Positions 25,881-34,706 of a stretch of 64,000 nt of DNA are shown here, piece by piece; position 1 is the first letter of the stretch; the number at the start of each line of letters is the position of its first letter. A program made the translations under genes and the position numbers. The notes beneath the pieces are model-generated. The model saw only the letters and a program-made list of their open reading frames with translations. It was not told the DNA's origin and did not search any database. Source of the stretch: Amycolatopsis sp. EV170708-02-1 (lineage in GTDB: Bacteria > Actinomycetota > Actinomycetes > Mycobacteriales > Pseudonocardiaceae); contig NZ_CP092497.1 in NCBI RefSeq assembly GCF_022479115.1, positions 9,486,001-9,550,000 of the forward strand. Reading direction: 5' to 3'.

Positions 25881-26408
25881 TCACCGGCCGGTGCGCACCG
25901 GGGTGCTTTCGGGCAGGCCGAACGCGGCGGCCGACACCGACTTCGGGTCGTCCGGGCTCGCGCCGTCGAGCACCCGGCGGGCGCCGACCCACGAGAACAT
26001 CTCCTTGACCGAACGCGAGTAGCCGGCGCCGTCTTCGGCGAACTTCCGGTCGAGCACGCGGAACCCGCCGGGAGTGCGTTCGACGCGGTAGACCATCGGC
26101 TGACGGCGGAATCCGCCGAGCGTGACGAGCCCGTCGCCGTCCCTCGTGACCTCGTCGCAGCTGGCGACCAGGCCGATCTTGACCTGGTCACCGTCCGGCC
26201 GGGTCTCGATCACCTTCTGCGTGCACACCCAGCGGACGCCCGCGTCGCGGGAGCCGGCGAGCGCGCGCAGATGCTCGTCGATCGGCGGCAGCGCCTCCCT
26301 GGCGACGGCGTCGTCCACCGTCGGCATCTCGTCCACGATCCACCAGCCTGCCGCGGCCACCACCACACCGACCCCGGCGAGCACGGGCCAGCGTTTGACG
26401 TTCCCCAT
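25881..26408 (-). CDS. Hypothetical membrane-anchored or secreted protein
   Basis: A 175-residue protein with an N-terminal hydrophobic segment (residues 8-24, WPVLAGVGVVVAAAGWWIV) that is either an anchor or a signal. The mature part is soluble, with two cysteines (WVCTQ and ASCDE) that could form a disulfide and beta-rich segments such as PMVYRVERTPGGFRVLDR. I do not recognise the family. ATG 26408 is the only reasonable start. The gene is divergent from the phosphoesterase. Confidence 0.7.
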   Translation of the reverse strand: MGNVKRWPVLAGVGVVVAAAGWWIVDEMPTVDDAVAREALPPIDEHLRALAGSRDAGVRWVCTQKVIETRPDGDQVKIGLVASCDEVTRDGDGLVTLGGFRRQPMVYRVERTPGGFRVLDRKFAEDGAGYSRSVKEMFSWVGARRVLDGASPDDPKSVSAAAFGLPESTPVRTGR

Positions 26409-26485
26409 GGGACGAAGCTACCGAGCGGGGCAAGTGTTCACCCGCGGTTCGGGACGCGTTGCCTCCGCGACCGTAGGTTGCGGCC

Positions 26486-28297
26486 GTGAACGACTCATCC
26501 AGACGGACCTTCCTGCGCGGCGCGGGCCTGCTCGGCGCCGGTGCGGCGGTCTCCGCGTTACCCGCGATAGGCGCCCCCGCGGCCTCGGCGACGTTCGGCC
26601 GCGGCCCGGACACCGAAGACGGCCGCTTCACCCTCGCGGTCCTGCCCGACACCCAGTACCTCTTCGACGCCGACCGCGGCGACCCCGCGCCGTTGGACGC
26701 CACGCTGCGGTATGTCACCGGCGGGGAGGAGAACATCGTCTTCCTGGCGCATCTCGGCGACCTCACCGAGAACGGGCAGCCGGGCGAGTTCGACCAGATC
26801 AGCCGCTCCTTCCAGCATCTCGACCGGCGCCGGTTCCCGTACAGCACCCTCGCCGGCAACCACGACATCAAGTCCTCGACCGACGACCAGCGCGGCCGCA
26901 CGCCGTACCTCGACGCCTTCGGGCCGCAGCGGCAGCGCGGTTCGCGGACCTTCCGCGGCGCGAGCCCGGACGGCTACAACAGCCACCACGTCTTCCGCGC
27001 GGGCGGCCGGGAGTGGCTGCTGCTCGCGCTCGACTGGCGGCCGTCGGCGGGCGGGCTGGAGTGGGCGCGGTCGGTGCTGGCGCGGAATCCGCGGCTTCCG
27101 GCCATTCTGACCATCCATGAATTGGTATGGGCCGACGAGGCCGGGCAGGCCCAGTTCTCGGAGTTCGGGCAGAAGGTCTGGGACGAACTGGTCGCCGGGA
27201 ACGACCAGATCTTCCTGACGCTCAACGGGCACTACTGGCCGCCCGGACGCATGGTGAAGCAGAACAAAGCGGGCCACGACGTCCATCTGCACATCACCAA
27301 CTACCAGGACCGGTACTACGGCGGCAGCGCGATGATCCGGCTCTACCGGTTCGACCTCGCGCGCAACGTGATCGACGTCCGCACGGTCTCGCCGTGGCTG
27401 GCGGACCAGGCTCCACGGCTGAACGAGCTGCAGCGGCAGGAGATCGAACGCACCGGCCCGGCGGACTACTTCAGCCTGGAGATCGACTTCGAGTCGAGGT
27501 TCGCCGGTTTCGCGCCGGTCCCGGTGCCGCCCGCGCGGCCCGCCGAACGCCAGCTGATCCGCGGGACCGTGGCGTACTGGCGGTTCGAGGGCCGGGACGG
27601 CGCGCCCGTCGACCGTGTCCGTGACCTTTCCGGCCGGGGCAACGACCTGGTCCGGGTGACCCTGTCCGGTAGCGCGCCCGAGGCGTTGCGGTTCTCGAGC
27701 GAGTTCTCCACGCGGCAGCCGTCGAGGTCGAGCCTCCGGTTCGACGGTGGCAAGAAACCGGCTCGCGGCGGGTATCTGCGCACGGCGGACTCCGCGCCGA
27801 TGAACGCGGAGACGTTCGACCGCGGCTACACCGTCGAGGCGTTCGTGAAACTGCCCGAGGATTTCAAGGACGGCAAGCATGCCTGGGCCGCGATCTTCGG
27901 CAGGCAGGGCTCGGGCGGCAAGGCGGGCAAGACCGGCGACGATCCCGGCGAGCCGTCAGCCACACTGTCCCTTTCGGACGGTGCCGCTTTCCAGTGGGCG
28001 GTTTTCCCGGTGAACCAGAACGGGATCTCCACCTGCTGGGGACACGAACTGGCGTTGCAGGAATGGATCCACGTCGCCGCGGTCAACGACGGCAGGCGGA
28101 CGACGCTCTACGTCGACGGCTGCCCGGTGCTGCGGAATCCGAAGACGCCTGCCGCGGGGATCGCGAATCCCGGCGGCTCGTGGCTGATCGGTGCCTACGC
28201 CTACGACTCGATCGTCGAGCAGGCGTTCCACGGCTGGCTCGGCGACGTCCGGGTGGTGGGCAGGGCGCTGGACCCCCGCGAGTTCATGCTCGGTTGA
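26486..28297 (+). CDS. Tat-exported metallophosphoesterase with a LamG-like domain
   Basis: The 603-residue protein opens with a Tat signal, SRRTFLRGAGLLGAGAA. It then has a calcineurin-type phosphoesterase domain (about 45-310) whose metal-ligand motifs are VLPDTQYL, HLGDLTENG, AGNHDIKS and TLNGHYWPPG. Residues 345-603 form a concanavalin/LamG-type domain (GTVAYWRFEGRDGAPVDRV... to VVGRALDPREFMLG), often used to bind sugars. Folding before export by the Tat route suits a metalloenzyme. The substrate is unknown. It starts at GTG 26486. Confidence 0.88.
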   Translation: MNDSSRRTFLRGAGLLGAGAAVSALPAIGAPAASATFGRGPDTEDGRFTLAVLPDTQYLFDADRGDPAPLDATLRYVTGGEENIVFLAHLGDLTENGQPGEFDQISRSFQHLDRRRFPYSTLAGNHDIKSSTDDQRGRTPYLDAFGPQRQRGSRTFRGASPDGYNSHHVFRAGGREWLLLALDWRPSAGGLEWARSVLARNPRLPAILTIHELVWADEAGQAQFSEFGQKVWDELVAGNDQIFLTLNGHYWPPGRMVKQNKAGHDVHLHITNYQDRYYGGSAMIRLYRFDLARNVIDVRTVSPWLADQAPRLNELQRQEIERTGPADYFSLEIDFESRFAGFAPVPVPPARPAERQLIRGTVAYWRFEGRDGAPVDRVRDLSGRGNDLVRVTLSGSAPEALRFSSEFSTRQPSRSSLRFDGGKKPARGGYLRTADSAPMNAETFDRGYTVEAFVKLPEDFKDGKHAWAAIFGRQGSGGKAGKTGDDPGEPSATLSLSDGAAFQWAVFPVNQNGISTCWGHELALQEWIHVAAVNDGRRTTLYVDGCPVLRNPKTPAAGIANPGGSWLIGAYAYDSIVEQAFHGWLGDVRVVGRALDPREFMLG

Positions 28298-28310
28298 GTG
28301 CGGTGCGGAT

Positions 28311-28353
28311 CGTGCGCGGTAATGGTGGATATCCGTCCCCATTATCGCGCACG
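28311..28353 (+). terminator. Hairpin after the phosphoesterase gene
   Basis: CGTGCGCGGTAATGG (28311-28325) pairs with CCATTATCGCGCACG (28339-28353) with a single G-T wobble and a 13-base loop. It starts 14 bases after the stop codon. Confidence 0.75.
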
Positions 28354-28381
28354 GTCGTTTCCGGGGAATTCCGGGGGTCTC

Positions 28382-28436
28382 TTGACAAGCGGTGGACAAT
28401 AAAAAATCGGCGCCCGTATCAGATTCACTGATCAGT
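28382..28436 (+). promoter_or_regulatory. Putative helD promoter and palindrome
   Basis: A consensus -35 box TTGACA lies at 28382-28387, followed by the A-rich AATAAAAAATC. A perfect 10-bp palindrome ACTGATCAGT sits at 28427-28436, 40 bases before the helD start. I cannot place a -10 box with certainty. Confidence 0.4.
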
Positions 28437-28476
28437 ACGCCGAATGTGTTGTCAGTCTAACCGCTGTGAGGGGAAC

Positions 28477-30681
28477 TTGTCAAATCAGGGGTACGACGAG
28501 GAATTGCGATCCGAGCGGCGATATGTGGCGTCGCTCTACGGGCGGCTGGACACCGAGCGCGTGCGCGTGAGCGAGGCTTATGCCGGTGCGCTGCGCGGAG
28601 AAGGCTTCGCGCTGTCCGACCGCGAGGTGTCCGTCGGGGCGAAGGCGCGCGAGATGGCCAGGCTGAAGATCGCCGACGAGGGTCTTTGTTTCGGCCGTTT
28701 GGACGCCCTTTCGGGAGAACGGTCGTACGTCGGCCGGATCGGTCTTTTCGACGAAGAGAACGACTACGAACCCTTGCTGCTGGATTGGCGGGCGCCGGCT
28801 TCGCGCGCGTTTTACTGCGCGACGGGCGCGTCGCCGGAAGGAATGGCCCGGCGACGCCAATTCCGCACCCTCGGGCGCGAGGTCCTCGACTTCACCGACG
28901 AGGTCTTCGGCCGTCCGGACCCGGCGGGTGAACGGGGTGACGTCGCGCTGCTGGCCGCGGTCAACGCGCCACGCGGCGAGGGGATGCGGGACATCGTCGC
29001 GACGATCCAAGCCGAGCAGGACGAGATCATCCGGCTGGACCACGCGGGGGTCGTCGTCGTGGAGGGCGGCCCCGGCACCGGGAAGACGGCGGTGGCGCTG
29101 CACCGCGTGGCGTACCTGCTGTACACGAAACGGGAACGCATGGAACGCCGCGGCGTGCTCGTGGTCGGGCCCAGCAGCGGCTTCCTCGACCACATCGGCC
29201 GGGTCCTGCCGTCGCTCGGCGAGACCAGCGCCGTCTTCGCGACCCCGGGTGACCTCGTCGCCGGTCTGCGCACCGAACGGGAGGATCCGCCGCCGGTCCA
29301 GCGGATCAAGGGTTCGCTGGCGATCCTCCACGTGCTCGCGGCGGCGGTGGCGGATCGCCAGGAGCTGCCGGCCGAACCGGAGCCGATCGAGCTCGACGAC
29401 GTCACCGTGCCGTTGGACGCCGAAGTCGCGGCCGCCGCGCGCGAGGTCGCGAGGGAAAGCGGCCTGCTGCACAACGAGGCCAAGGCCGTCTTCGAGCGCA
29501 CGGTGATCGCCACGCTCGCCGTGCGCGCGGTCGACCGGCTCGGCGCGGGCTGGCTGCCGCCGGACGACGAGCACACCCGCCCGGAGATGCTCGAGAACGC
29601 CCGCCGGGACCTGGAAGCCAGCGAAGAGCTCGGCGTGGTGCTCGATCGGCTCTGGCCGTCGCTGACGCCGCAGCGGCTGCTCGCCGACCTGTACGCCTCG
29701 CCGGAGCGCTTGCGGGCGGCCGGGGCGGATTCGGCGCTGTTCCGAGAGGAAGCGGACGCGTGGACGGTGTCCGACGTGCCGCTGCTGGACGAAGCCGTCG
29801 AACTGCTCGGCCGGGATCGCACCGCCGAGCGCCGGGCGGAGGAGCGGCGACGGCTGGCACGCAAGGAATACGCCGAGCGGGTGCTGGAAATCGTCGAGGT
29901 CGAAGACGACCACGACGATTACGAGTTCGCGCTCCGGCCGACGGACGTGCTGATGGCGGAGGAACTGGCGGACCGGTTCGCCGAACGCGACGAGCGGGAT
30001 CTGGCCGAACGCGCCGCCGCCGACCGGGAATGGACCTATGGGCACGTCGTCGTCGACGAGGCACAGGAACTGTCCGAAATGGACTGGCGGGTGCTGATGC
30101 GGCGCTGCCCCAGCCGGTCGTTCACCGTCGTCGGGGATCTCGCGCAACGCCGGTCGCCGTCCGGCGCGCGCTCGTGGGACGAGATGCTCTCGCGGTACGT
30201 CGCGGATCGGTGGGTGTACCGGAAACTGACGGTCAACTACCGGACGCCGTCGGAGATCATGGCGGTGGCGGCGTCACTGCTGGCGAGTTTCGCACCGGAC
30301 GTCGTGCCGCCGGAATCGGTGCGTTCGTGCGGGGTTCGGCCGTGGGCGCGTCGACTGTCCGAAATGGACATCGAGGGTGCCGTCGCCGAGTTCGTCCGCG
30401 AAGAGGCGGGACGCGAGGGGACGTCGGTCGTCATCGGGCCGCCGGGAGTGCCCGGCGCGATCGCGCCGTCCGCGACCAAGGGGCTGGAATACGACGCCGT
30501 CCTGGTGGTCGATCCGGAGCGGATCCTCGCGGAAGGCCCGAGCGGCGAGGCGGAACTGTACGTCGCGCTGACGCGGGCGACGCAGCGGCTCGGGGTCTTG
30601 TATCGCGGGGTGCTGCCGAAAGTCCTCCGCGGTCTTGATTCCGGGCGGCGGACTCCCGACGCTTACCTGCACTGCGTCTAG
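28477..30681 (+). CDS. helD: RNA polymerase-associated helicase-like ATPase HelD
   Basis: HelD is a UvrD/Rep-like ATPase that pulls stalled RNA polymerase from DNA and helps recycle it; structures with RNA polymerase are known from Mycobacterium and Bacillus. The 734-residue protein starts with the helical arm that enters the polymerase (ELRSERRYVASLYGRLDTER). It has Walker A EGGPGTGKTAVALHR near residue 197, the motif II VVVDEAQELS near 526, GDLAQRRSP near 555, and a late helicase motif KGLEYDAVLVVDP. TTG 28477 is chosen because GAGGGG lies upstream at good spacing; ATG 28444 would add 11 residues. Confidence 0.92.
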   Translation: MSNQGYDEELRSERRYVASLYGRLDTERVRVSEAYAGALRGEGFALSDREVSVGAKAREMARLKIADEGLCFGRLDALSGERSYVGRIGLFDEENDYEPLLLDWRAPASRAFYCATGASPEGMARRRQFRTLGREVLDFTDEVFGRPDPAGERGDVALLAAVNAPRGEGMRDIVATIQAEQDEIIRLDHAGVVVVEGGPGTGKTAVALHRVAYLLYTKRERMERRGVLVVGPSSGFLDHIGRVLPSLGETSAVFATPGDLVAGLRTEREDPPPVQRIKGSLAILHVLAAAVADRQELPAEPEPIELDDVTVPLDAEVAAAAREVARESGLLHNEAKAVFERTVIATLAVRAVDRLGAGWLPPDDEHTRPEMLENARRDLEASEELGVVLDRLWPSLTPQRLLADLYASPERLRAAGADSALFREEADAWTVSDVPLLDEAVELLGRDRTAERRAEERRRLARKEYAERVLEIVEVEDDHDDYEFALRPTDVLMAEELADRFAERDERDLAERAAADREWTYGHVVVDEAQELSEMDWRVLMRRCPSRSFTVVGDLAQRRSPSGARSWDEMLSRYVADRWVYRKLTVNYRTPSEIMAVAASLLASFAPDVVPPESVRSCGVRPWARRLSEMDIEGAVAEFVREEAGREGTSVVIGPPGVPGAIAPSATKGLEYDAVLVVDPERILAEGPSGEAELYVALTRATQRLGVLYRGVLPKVLRGLDSGRRTPDAYLHCV

Positions 30682-30694
30682 CGGGTGCCAACGT

Positions 30695-30740
30695 GTCGTG
30701 AGTGGCGAGGACGGTTCTAACCGTCCTTGCCACTCACGAC
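30695..30740. terminator. 22-bp hairpin between helD and the Lrp gene
   Basis: The arms 30695-30716 and 30719-30740 are reverse complements with one G-T wobble and a 2-base loop. The core is GTGAGTGGCGAGGACGG. It lies 13 bases after the helD stop and 10 bases after the stop of the convergent Lrp-type gene, so it probably ends both transcripts. Confidence 0.88.
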
Positions 30741-30750
30741 CCAACAGCGC

Positions 30751-31245
30751 CTATCTGGTCAGGTTGCCCCAGGCGTATGTCTGTTTTGCGAGTTTCAGGT
30801 AGACCAAGGTCTCCGTGCTGACGACACCCGGGATGGGCCGGATGTCGTCGTTCAGCACACTCAAGAGGTGTTCGTCGTCCCGGCAGGCGACCTCGGCGAG
30901 CAGGTCGTAGCCTCCCGCGGTCAGTACGACGTAGTGGACGTCCGGCATTCCGGAGAGCTGGTCGGAGACCGCCCGCGGATCGCCTTGGACCTTGATCCCG
31001 ACCATCGCCTGACGGCCGAGCCCGACGTTCGCCGGATCCGTGACCGCGACGATCTGCATCGTCTCGTCCCGCAGCAGCCGCTGGACGCGCTGCCGCACGG
31101 CGCCCTCCGACAACCCGACGGCCTTGGCCAAGGCCGTGAACGAGGCCCGCCCGTCGACTTGCAGTAGAGCGATCAGAGTGCGATCGGTATTGTCCAAACC
31201 TCTAGGTGTGCGCTGCTCCATCTGCGCGCGTGGTTCGTCACCCAT
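30751..31245 (-). CDS. Lrp/AsnC family transcriptional regulator
   Basis: A 164-residue regulator with an N-terminal winged helix-turn-helix (LDNTDRTLIALLQVDGRAS, then ALAKAVGLSEGAVRQRVQRL) and a C-terminal RAM effector domain (VGIKVQGDPRAVSDQL and GGYDLLAEVACRDDEHLLSV). Such proteins form octamers and sense amino acids or related molecules. The next gene on this strand upstream is none; lysA lies 168 bases away on the same strand and ahead of it. Target genes are unknown. Confidence 0.9.
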   Translation of the reverse strand: MGDEPRAQMEQRTPRGLDNTDRTLIALLQVDGRASFTALAKAVGLSEGAVRQRVQRLLRDETMQIVAVTDPANVGLGRQAMVGIKVQGDPRAVSDQLSGMPDVHYVVLTAGGYDLLAEVACRDDEHLLSVLNDDIRPIPGVVSTETLVYLKLAKQTYAWGNLTR

Positions 31246-31413
31246 GCCGTCCCTCCCTTTGTTTCGGCATGCGATTCTTGTCGCGCAGCGTATCGATAAG
31301 TGTCCAGAATGCTACCGCCGTTAAGTTGTTTGTCGTGATTCTCTTTCTCGGCGCCTTCGCGCGAAGGATTCTGTCGTTCGATAGGGCGAGTGACGAGGTT
31401 TTCGGATGACGCG

Positions 31414-32757
31414 TCAGCCGAGGTCGCGTTTCAGCAGGTCCTCCTCGGTTTCGCGGCGGACGAGCAGCGTCGCGGTGCCGCGGGAGACGCCGACCACCGG
31501 CGGCCTGCCGACGAGGTTGTAATTCGACGCGAGCGAGTGGTGGTATGCCCCGGTGCACGGGACGGCGAGCAGATCCCCGGGGTGGACGTCGTCGGGGAGC
31601 GAGAGCCCGTCGGCGAGGACGTCGCCGGATTCGCAGTGCCGCCCGACCACCGTCATCGGCCGCCGGGCGGCGCGGCTGCGCCTGCCGACCAGGCGCGCGG
31701 TGTACGCCGCCCCGTAGAGCGCCGGGCGCGCGTTGTCGCTCATCCCGCCGTCGACGGCGACGAAAGTGCGCGAGCCGCGTTTCACCGCGCAGACCCGGTA
31801 CACGGTGATCCCCGCCGGGCCGACGATCGCGCGGCCCGGTTCGATCGTCAGCTTCGGCTGGGGGAAGCCGTGCGAGGAGCATTCGTAAGCGAGCGCGACC
31901 CGCAGACGGCGCACATAGCCGTCGATGTCGAAACCCGTGTCGCCGGGCAGATAGCGCACGGCGTGCCCGCCGCCGAGGTCCAGTTCCCGCAGGGTGACGC
32001 CGTGGCTCTCACGCAGTGCGACGAGCACGCCGATCATCTTGCGGGCGGCCAGTTCGTAGAAATCCACCCGCGACACCTGCGAACCGATGTGGCAATGCAG
32101 CCCGGCCAGGCGGAGCCCGGGCTGCGCGAGCACGGCGGACACGGCCCGCCCGAGGTTGTCGCGCACCCCCTCACGCAGCGAGAAGCCGAACTTCTGTCCT
32201 TCGGTGCCGGTGGTGATCGCCGCGTGCGTGCCCGCCGCGACGTCGGGGGTCACGCGGATCAGCACCTGCTGCGCGCCGGTGGCCAGCGCGCCGAGCTGCT
32301 CGATCTCGTCGAGCGAGTCCACCACGATGCGGCGGACGCCGTAGGACAAGGCGGCTTTGAGGTCTTCGGGGGTCTTCGCGTTGCCGTGCAGCAGGATCCG
32401 CTCGGCGGGGAAGCCGATCGACCGCGCCACCGCGATCTCGCCCGCCGAGCAGGTGTCGAGGGAAAGCCCTTCTTCGGCGACCCAGCGCAGGACCGCGCGG
32501 GTGCACAGCGCCTTGCTCGCGTACGCCACCTCGGCGTCGGGCAGTGCCTTCCGGTACGCGCGGGCGTTCTGCCGGACCTCGTCCTCGTCGAGCAGGTACG
32601 CCGGTGTCCCGAACCTCGCGGCGAGGTGGGACACCGGCGCGCCCGCGAACAGCAGTTCCCCGCCCGGCCCGAGCCGGGTGCTCCGTGGCCAGACCCCGGG
32701 TTCGAGGTGGTCGGCGGCCTCGCAGCCGAGGCTGGGCAGGAGCTCGCTGAGCGTCAC
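31414..32757 (-). CDS. lysA: Diaminopimelate decarboxylase
   Basis: LysA decarboxylates meso-diaminopimelate to L-lysine. The 447-residue PLP enzyme has the alanine-racemase-type barrel with the PLP lysine in YASKAL near residue 82, the glycine-rich DLGGGHAVRY near 250, EPGRAIVGPAG near 293, and the late Cys in GRHCESGDVLA with the tyrosine of VPCTGAYHHSLAS. The length is normal. It may be an accessory copy, since here it is not beside thrA or argS. It starts at ATG 32757 after a CG-rich leader containing an imperfect GATCGGGTC inverted repeat. Confidence 0.93.
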   Translation of the reverse strand: MTLSELLPSLGCEAADHLEPGVWPRSTRLGPGGELLFAGAPVSHLAARFGTPAYLLDEDEVRQNARAYRKALPDAEVAYASKALCTRAVLRWVAEEGLSLDTCSAGEIAVARSIGFPAERILLHGNAKTPEDLKAALSYGVRRIVVDSLDEIEQLGALATGAQQVLIRVTPDVAAGTHAAITTGTEGQKFGFSLREGVRDNLGRAVSAVLAQPGLRLAGLHCHIGSQVSRVDFYELAARKMIGVLVALRESHGVTLRELDLGGGHAVRYLPGDTGFDIDGYVRRLRVALAYECSSHGFPQPKLTIEPGRAIVGPAGITVYRVCAVKRGSRTFVAVDGGMSDNARPALYGAAYTARLVGRRSRAARRPMTVVGRHCESGDVLADGLSLPDDVHPGDLLAVPCTGAYHHSLASNYNLVGRPPVVGVSRGTATLLVRRETEEDLLKRDLG

Positions 32758-32899
32758 GGTTACCTCCGCGTCGATCGGGTCAGTGCCTCCTCAGCACAAC
32801 TCCGATCGACCCGGCCCGGCCGTCCCGGCAACGTCTCCCTGACGCTTCGCGAGGTCTCGCTGACGCCTTGTTAACGCGTGAGTAACCCCGGCCACAGTG

Positions 32900-33058
32900 T
32901 CAGCGGACGGGCTCCGGGACGGTGTCGAGCGCCCGCACCATGTGCACGGCCAGCGCGAACGCCGCCTCGTTGTCCAGGTCGGTGTGCTCGTTGACGATCT
33001 TCTTCACGGTGTCGACCCGGATCTCGTAACGGGAGACGGGGACGGTGTCGGCGTTCAT
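32900..33058 (-). CDS. Small protein, DUF6307-like
   Basis: A 52-residue helical protein from ATG 33058: it has VSRYEIRVDTVKKIVNEHT, then AAFALAVHMVRALDTVPE near the end. The VSRYE-x-RV and late ALAV-x-x-x-xALDT pattern recalls DUF6307 proteins of Pseudonocardiaceae. There is no signal, membrane segment or cysteine. It follows the RGCVC-type gene by 9 bases and so is the third gene of the desaturase operon. Function unknown. Confidence 0.65.
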   Translation of the reverse strand: MNADTVPVSRYEIRVDTVKKIVNEHTDLDNEAAFALAVHMVRALDTVPEPVR

Positions 33059-33067
33059 GGTGATCCT

Positions 33068-33247
33068 CTATTCGGTTGTTTCGGGTTTCGTGGCGCAGGT
33101 GCAGCCCCGGCTGAAGCCGCCGGCCGCGGTCGCGGTGCAGAACCGCCGGGCGATCGCGTCGTGCGCGGACATCGGATGCGGGCAGCTCGGGCAGCGGTCG
33201 TCGGCGGCGGGTTCGGCCACGTCGCCGAGGGAACGGATGGAGGTCAT
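33068..33247 (-). CDS. Small cysteine-rich RGCVC-type protein
   Basis: A 59-residue protein with five cysteines: CPSC near residue 19, FCTA near 37, and RGCTC near 47. HP and HD residues lie between them (CPSCPHPMSAHDAIARRFC). The set suggests a zinc-binding mini-domain and matches the small RGCVC family of Actinobacteria. Its ATG overlaps the stop of the desaturase gene (ATGA), which is strong evidence for coupled translation and a shared role, though none is known. Confidence 0.75.
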   Translation of the reverse strand: MTSIRSLGDVAEPAADDRCPSCPHPMSAHDAIARRFCTATAAGGFSRGCTCATKPETTE

Positions 33248-34269
33248 CGCGCGACGGCCGGTTGAGCACGCAGCGGCGCCCCGACCTCGTGCAGATGCCG
33301 CAGGACGTACCCGTAGGACGCCGCCCAGCCGCACTGCGCGTAGTCGATGCCGTGTTTGGCGCAGAACTCCCGGACGATCACCTGCGCGTGCTTGAGGTTC
33401 GGCCGGGCCATGCTCGGGAACAGGTGGTGCTCGATCTGGTAGTTGAGGCCGCCGAGGGCGAAGTCCACGACGCGGCCACCGCGCACGTTGCGCGAGGTGA
33501 GGACCTGCTTGCGCAGGAAGTCGAGCTTGTGCCCGGCCGACAGCGTCGGCATGCCCTTGTGGTTCGGGGCGAACGAGCAGCCCATGTACACACCCCAGAG
33601 GCACTGGTGCACGGCGATGAAGACGAAGCCGACGCCGGGTGAGAGGACCACGAACACCGCTGTCAGGTACGCGGCGAGGTGGGCGAGCATCAGCGCCGAT
33701 TCGAGTTTCCGCCGCTTGAACCCGCGCTGGAAGATCGCCGTCACGCTCGACACGTGCAGGTTCAGGCCTTCCAGCAACAGCAGCGGGAAGAACAGGAACG
33801 CCTGGTACTTCGCCATCCAGCGGAGGAAACCGCGCCGCTCGGCGCCCTGCGCCTTGGTGAAGATCAGCGCGGCGAGGTTGACGTCGGGATCCTCGTCCTC
33901 GTGGTTGGGGTTGGCGTGGTGGCGGGTGTGGGTCCCGATCCACCAGCCGTAGCTGAGCCCGGTCAGTCCACCGTGGACGAATCCGGTGACGTCGTTCGCC
34001 TTGCGGCCGCGGAAGATCTGCTTGTGTCCCGCGTCGTGGCCGATGAAGGACAGCTGCGTGAACATCATCGCGAAGAAGGCGGCGAGGAACAGCTGCCACC
34101 AGGAGTCGCCGAGGTGCGCGAACGCGACCCAGCCGCCCGCGAAGGCGAGCAGGTTCAAGCCGATCTTCACCGCGTAGTACTTGCGACGCCGATCGAGGAG
34201 GCCGGCGTCCTTGACCAATTTGGACAGTTCGGCGAAGTCGCTGCCCTGCCTCGTCTGGGTGGAGGTCAT
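33244..34269 (-). CDS. Membrane fatty acid desaturase (acyl-CoA desaturase type)
   Basis: This di-iron membrane enzyme introduces a double bond into acyl chains. The three histidine boxes are intact: HDAGH near residue 78, HTRHH near 113 and QIEHH near 281. Hydrophobic helices flank them (residues 36-72 and 190-225). At 341 residues it resembles the DesA3-like group of actinobacterial delta-9 desaturases, which take electrons from an oxidoreductase not encoded here. Two small proteins follow in the operon. The upstream 437 bases hold no recognisable gene. Confidence 0.9.
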   Translation of the reverse strand: MTSTQTRQGSDFAELSKLVKDAGLLDRRRKYYAVKIGLNLLAFAGGWVAFAHLGDSWWQLFLAAFFAMMFTQLSFIGHDAGHKQIFRGRKANDVTGFVHGGLTGLSYGWWIGTHTRHHANPNHEDEDPDVNLAALIFTKAQGAERRGFLRWMAKYQAFLFFPLLLLEGLNLHVSSVTAIFQRGFKRRKLESALMLAHLAAYLTAVFVVLSPGVGFVFIAVHQCLWGVYMGCSFAPNHKGMPTLSAGHKLDFLRKQVLTSRNVRGGRVVDFALGGLNYQIEHHLFPSMARPNLKHAQVIVREFCAKHGIDYAQCGWAASYGYVLRHLHEVGAPLRAQPAVAR

Positions 34270-34675
34270 GGGAGATCACACCGTTCTGGTTCGTGAAAGT
34301 GGGCAATCCAGCAACGGGTTCGCAAACACCGAAGGGTCTGGTTCGGCCGAGAAAAGGCACTGGTACCACAACACGCCACGGACGCTCCGTGGTCTTCTGC
34401 CAGCGTCCCACGAGCGCGGAGCGGAAGCAATTCACCAAAGCGGCACGATCTGGCGTACAGTCGAAGACATCGAGGGAAATTTCCCCCGGTTCCGTCCGGT
34501 CGCGAGCTTCGGCCGGAGACAGGAGCACCGGCCAGACATCGATCCCTTCGCGCTCATGGTCCCGCCGGCTTCGCCGGTGAGCAGCCGCCCGCCGCGCCTC
34601 ATGGCGCGCCCCGAGGCGCCCATATGGGCCAAGCCGCGATCCGTCGATGGCCACGACCTCTGACCTGTCACCGTG
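34270..34675. other. Intergenic region without a recognisable gene
   Basis: These 406 bases precede the desaturase on the minus strand. Open frames exist on both strands but have poor codon patterns and no recognisable motifs. GGGAAATTTCCC at 34474-34485 is a 12-bp palindrome that could be an operator. Otherwise I see only promoter-size noncoding sequence. Confidence 0.5.
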
Positions 34676-34701
34676 TCCGCGTCCACTCCGGTGGACGCGG
34701 A
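34676..34701 (-). terminator. Hairpin after the DapA-like gene
   Basis: TCCGCGTCCAC (34676-34686) pairs with GTGGACGCGGA (34691-34701) over a 4-base loop. It ends 6 bases from the stop of the DapA-like gene at 34707. Confidence 0.8.
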
Positions 34702-34706
34702 CGCGG

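Noticed and set aside
28298..28476. Rifamycin-associated element upstream of helD
   Set aside because: I could not find the expected inverted-repeat element. The palindrome ACTGATCAGT does not resemble it.
32758..32899. Lysine riboswitch before lysA
   Set aside because: The leader is short and has only one imperfect inverted repeat; I cannot support the multi-helix fold of that riboswitch.
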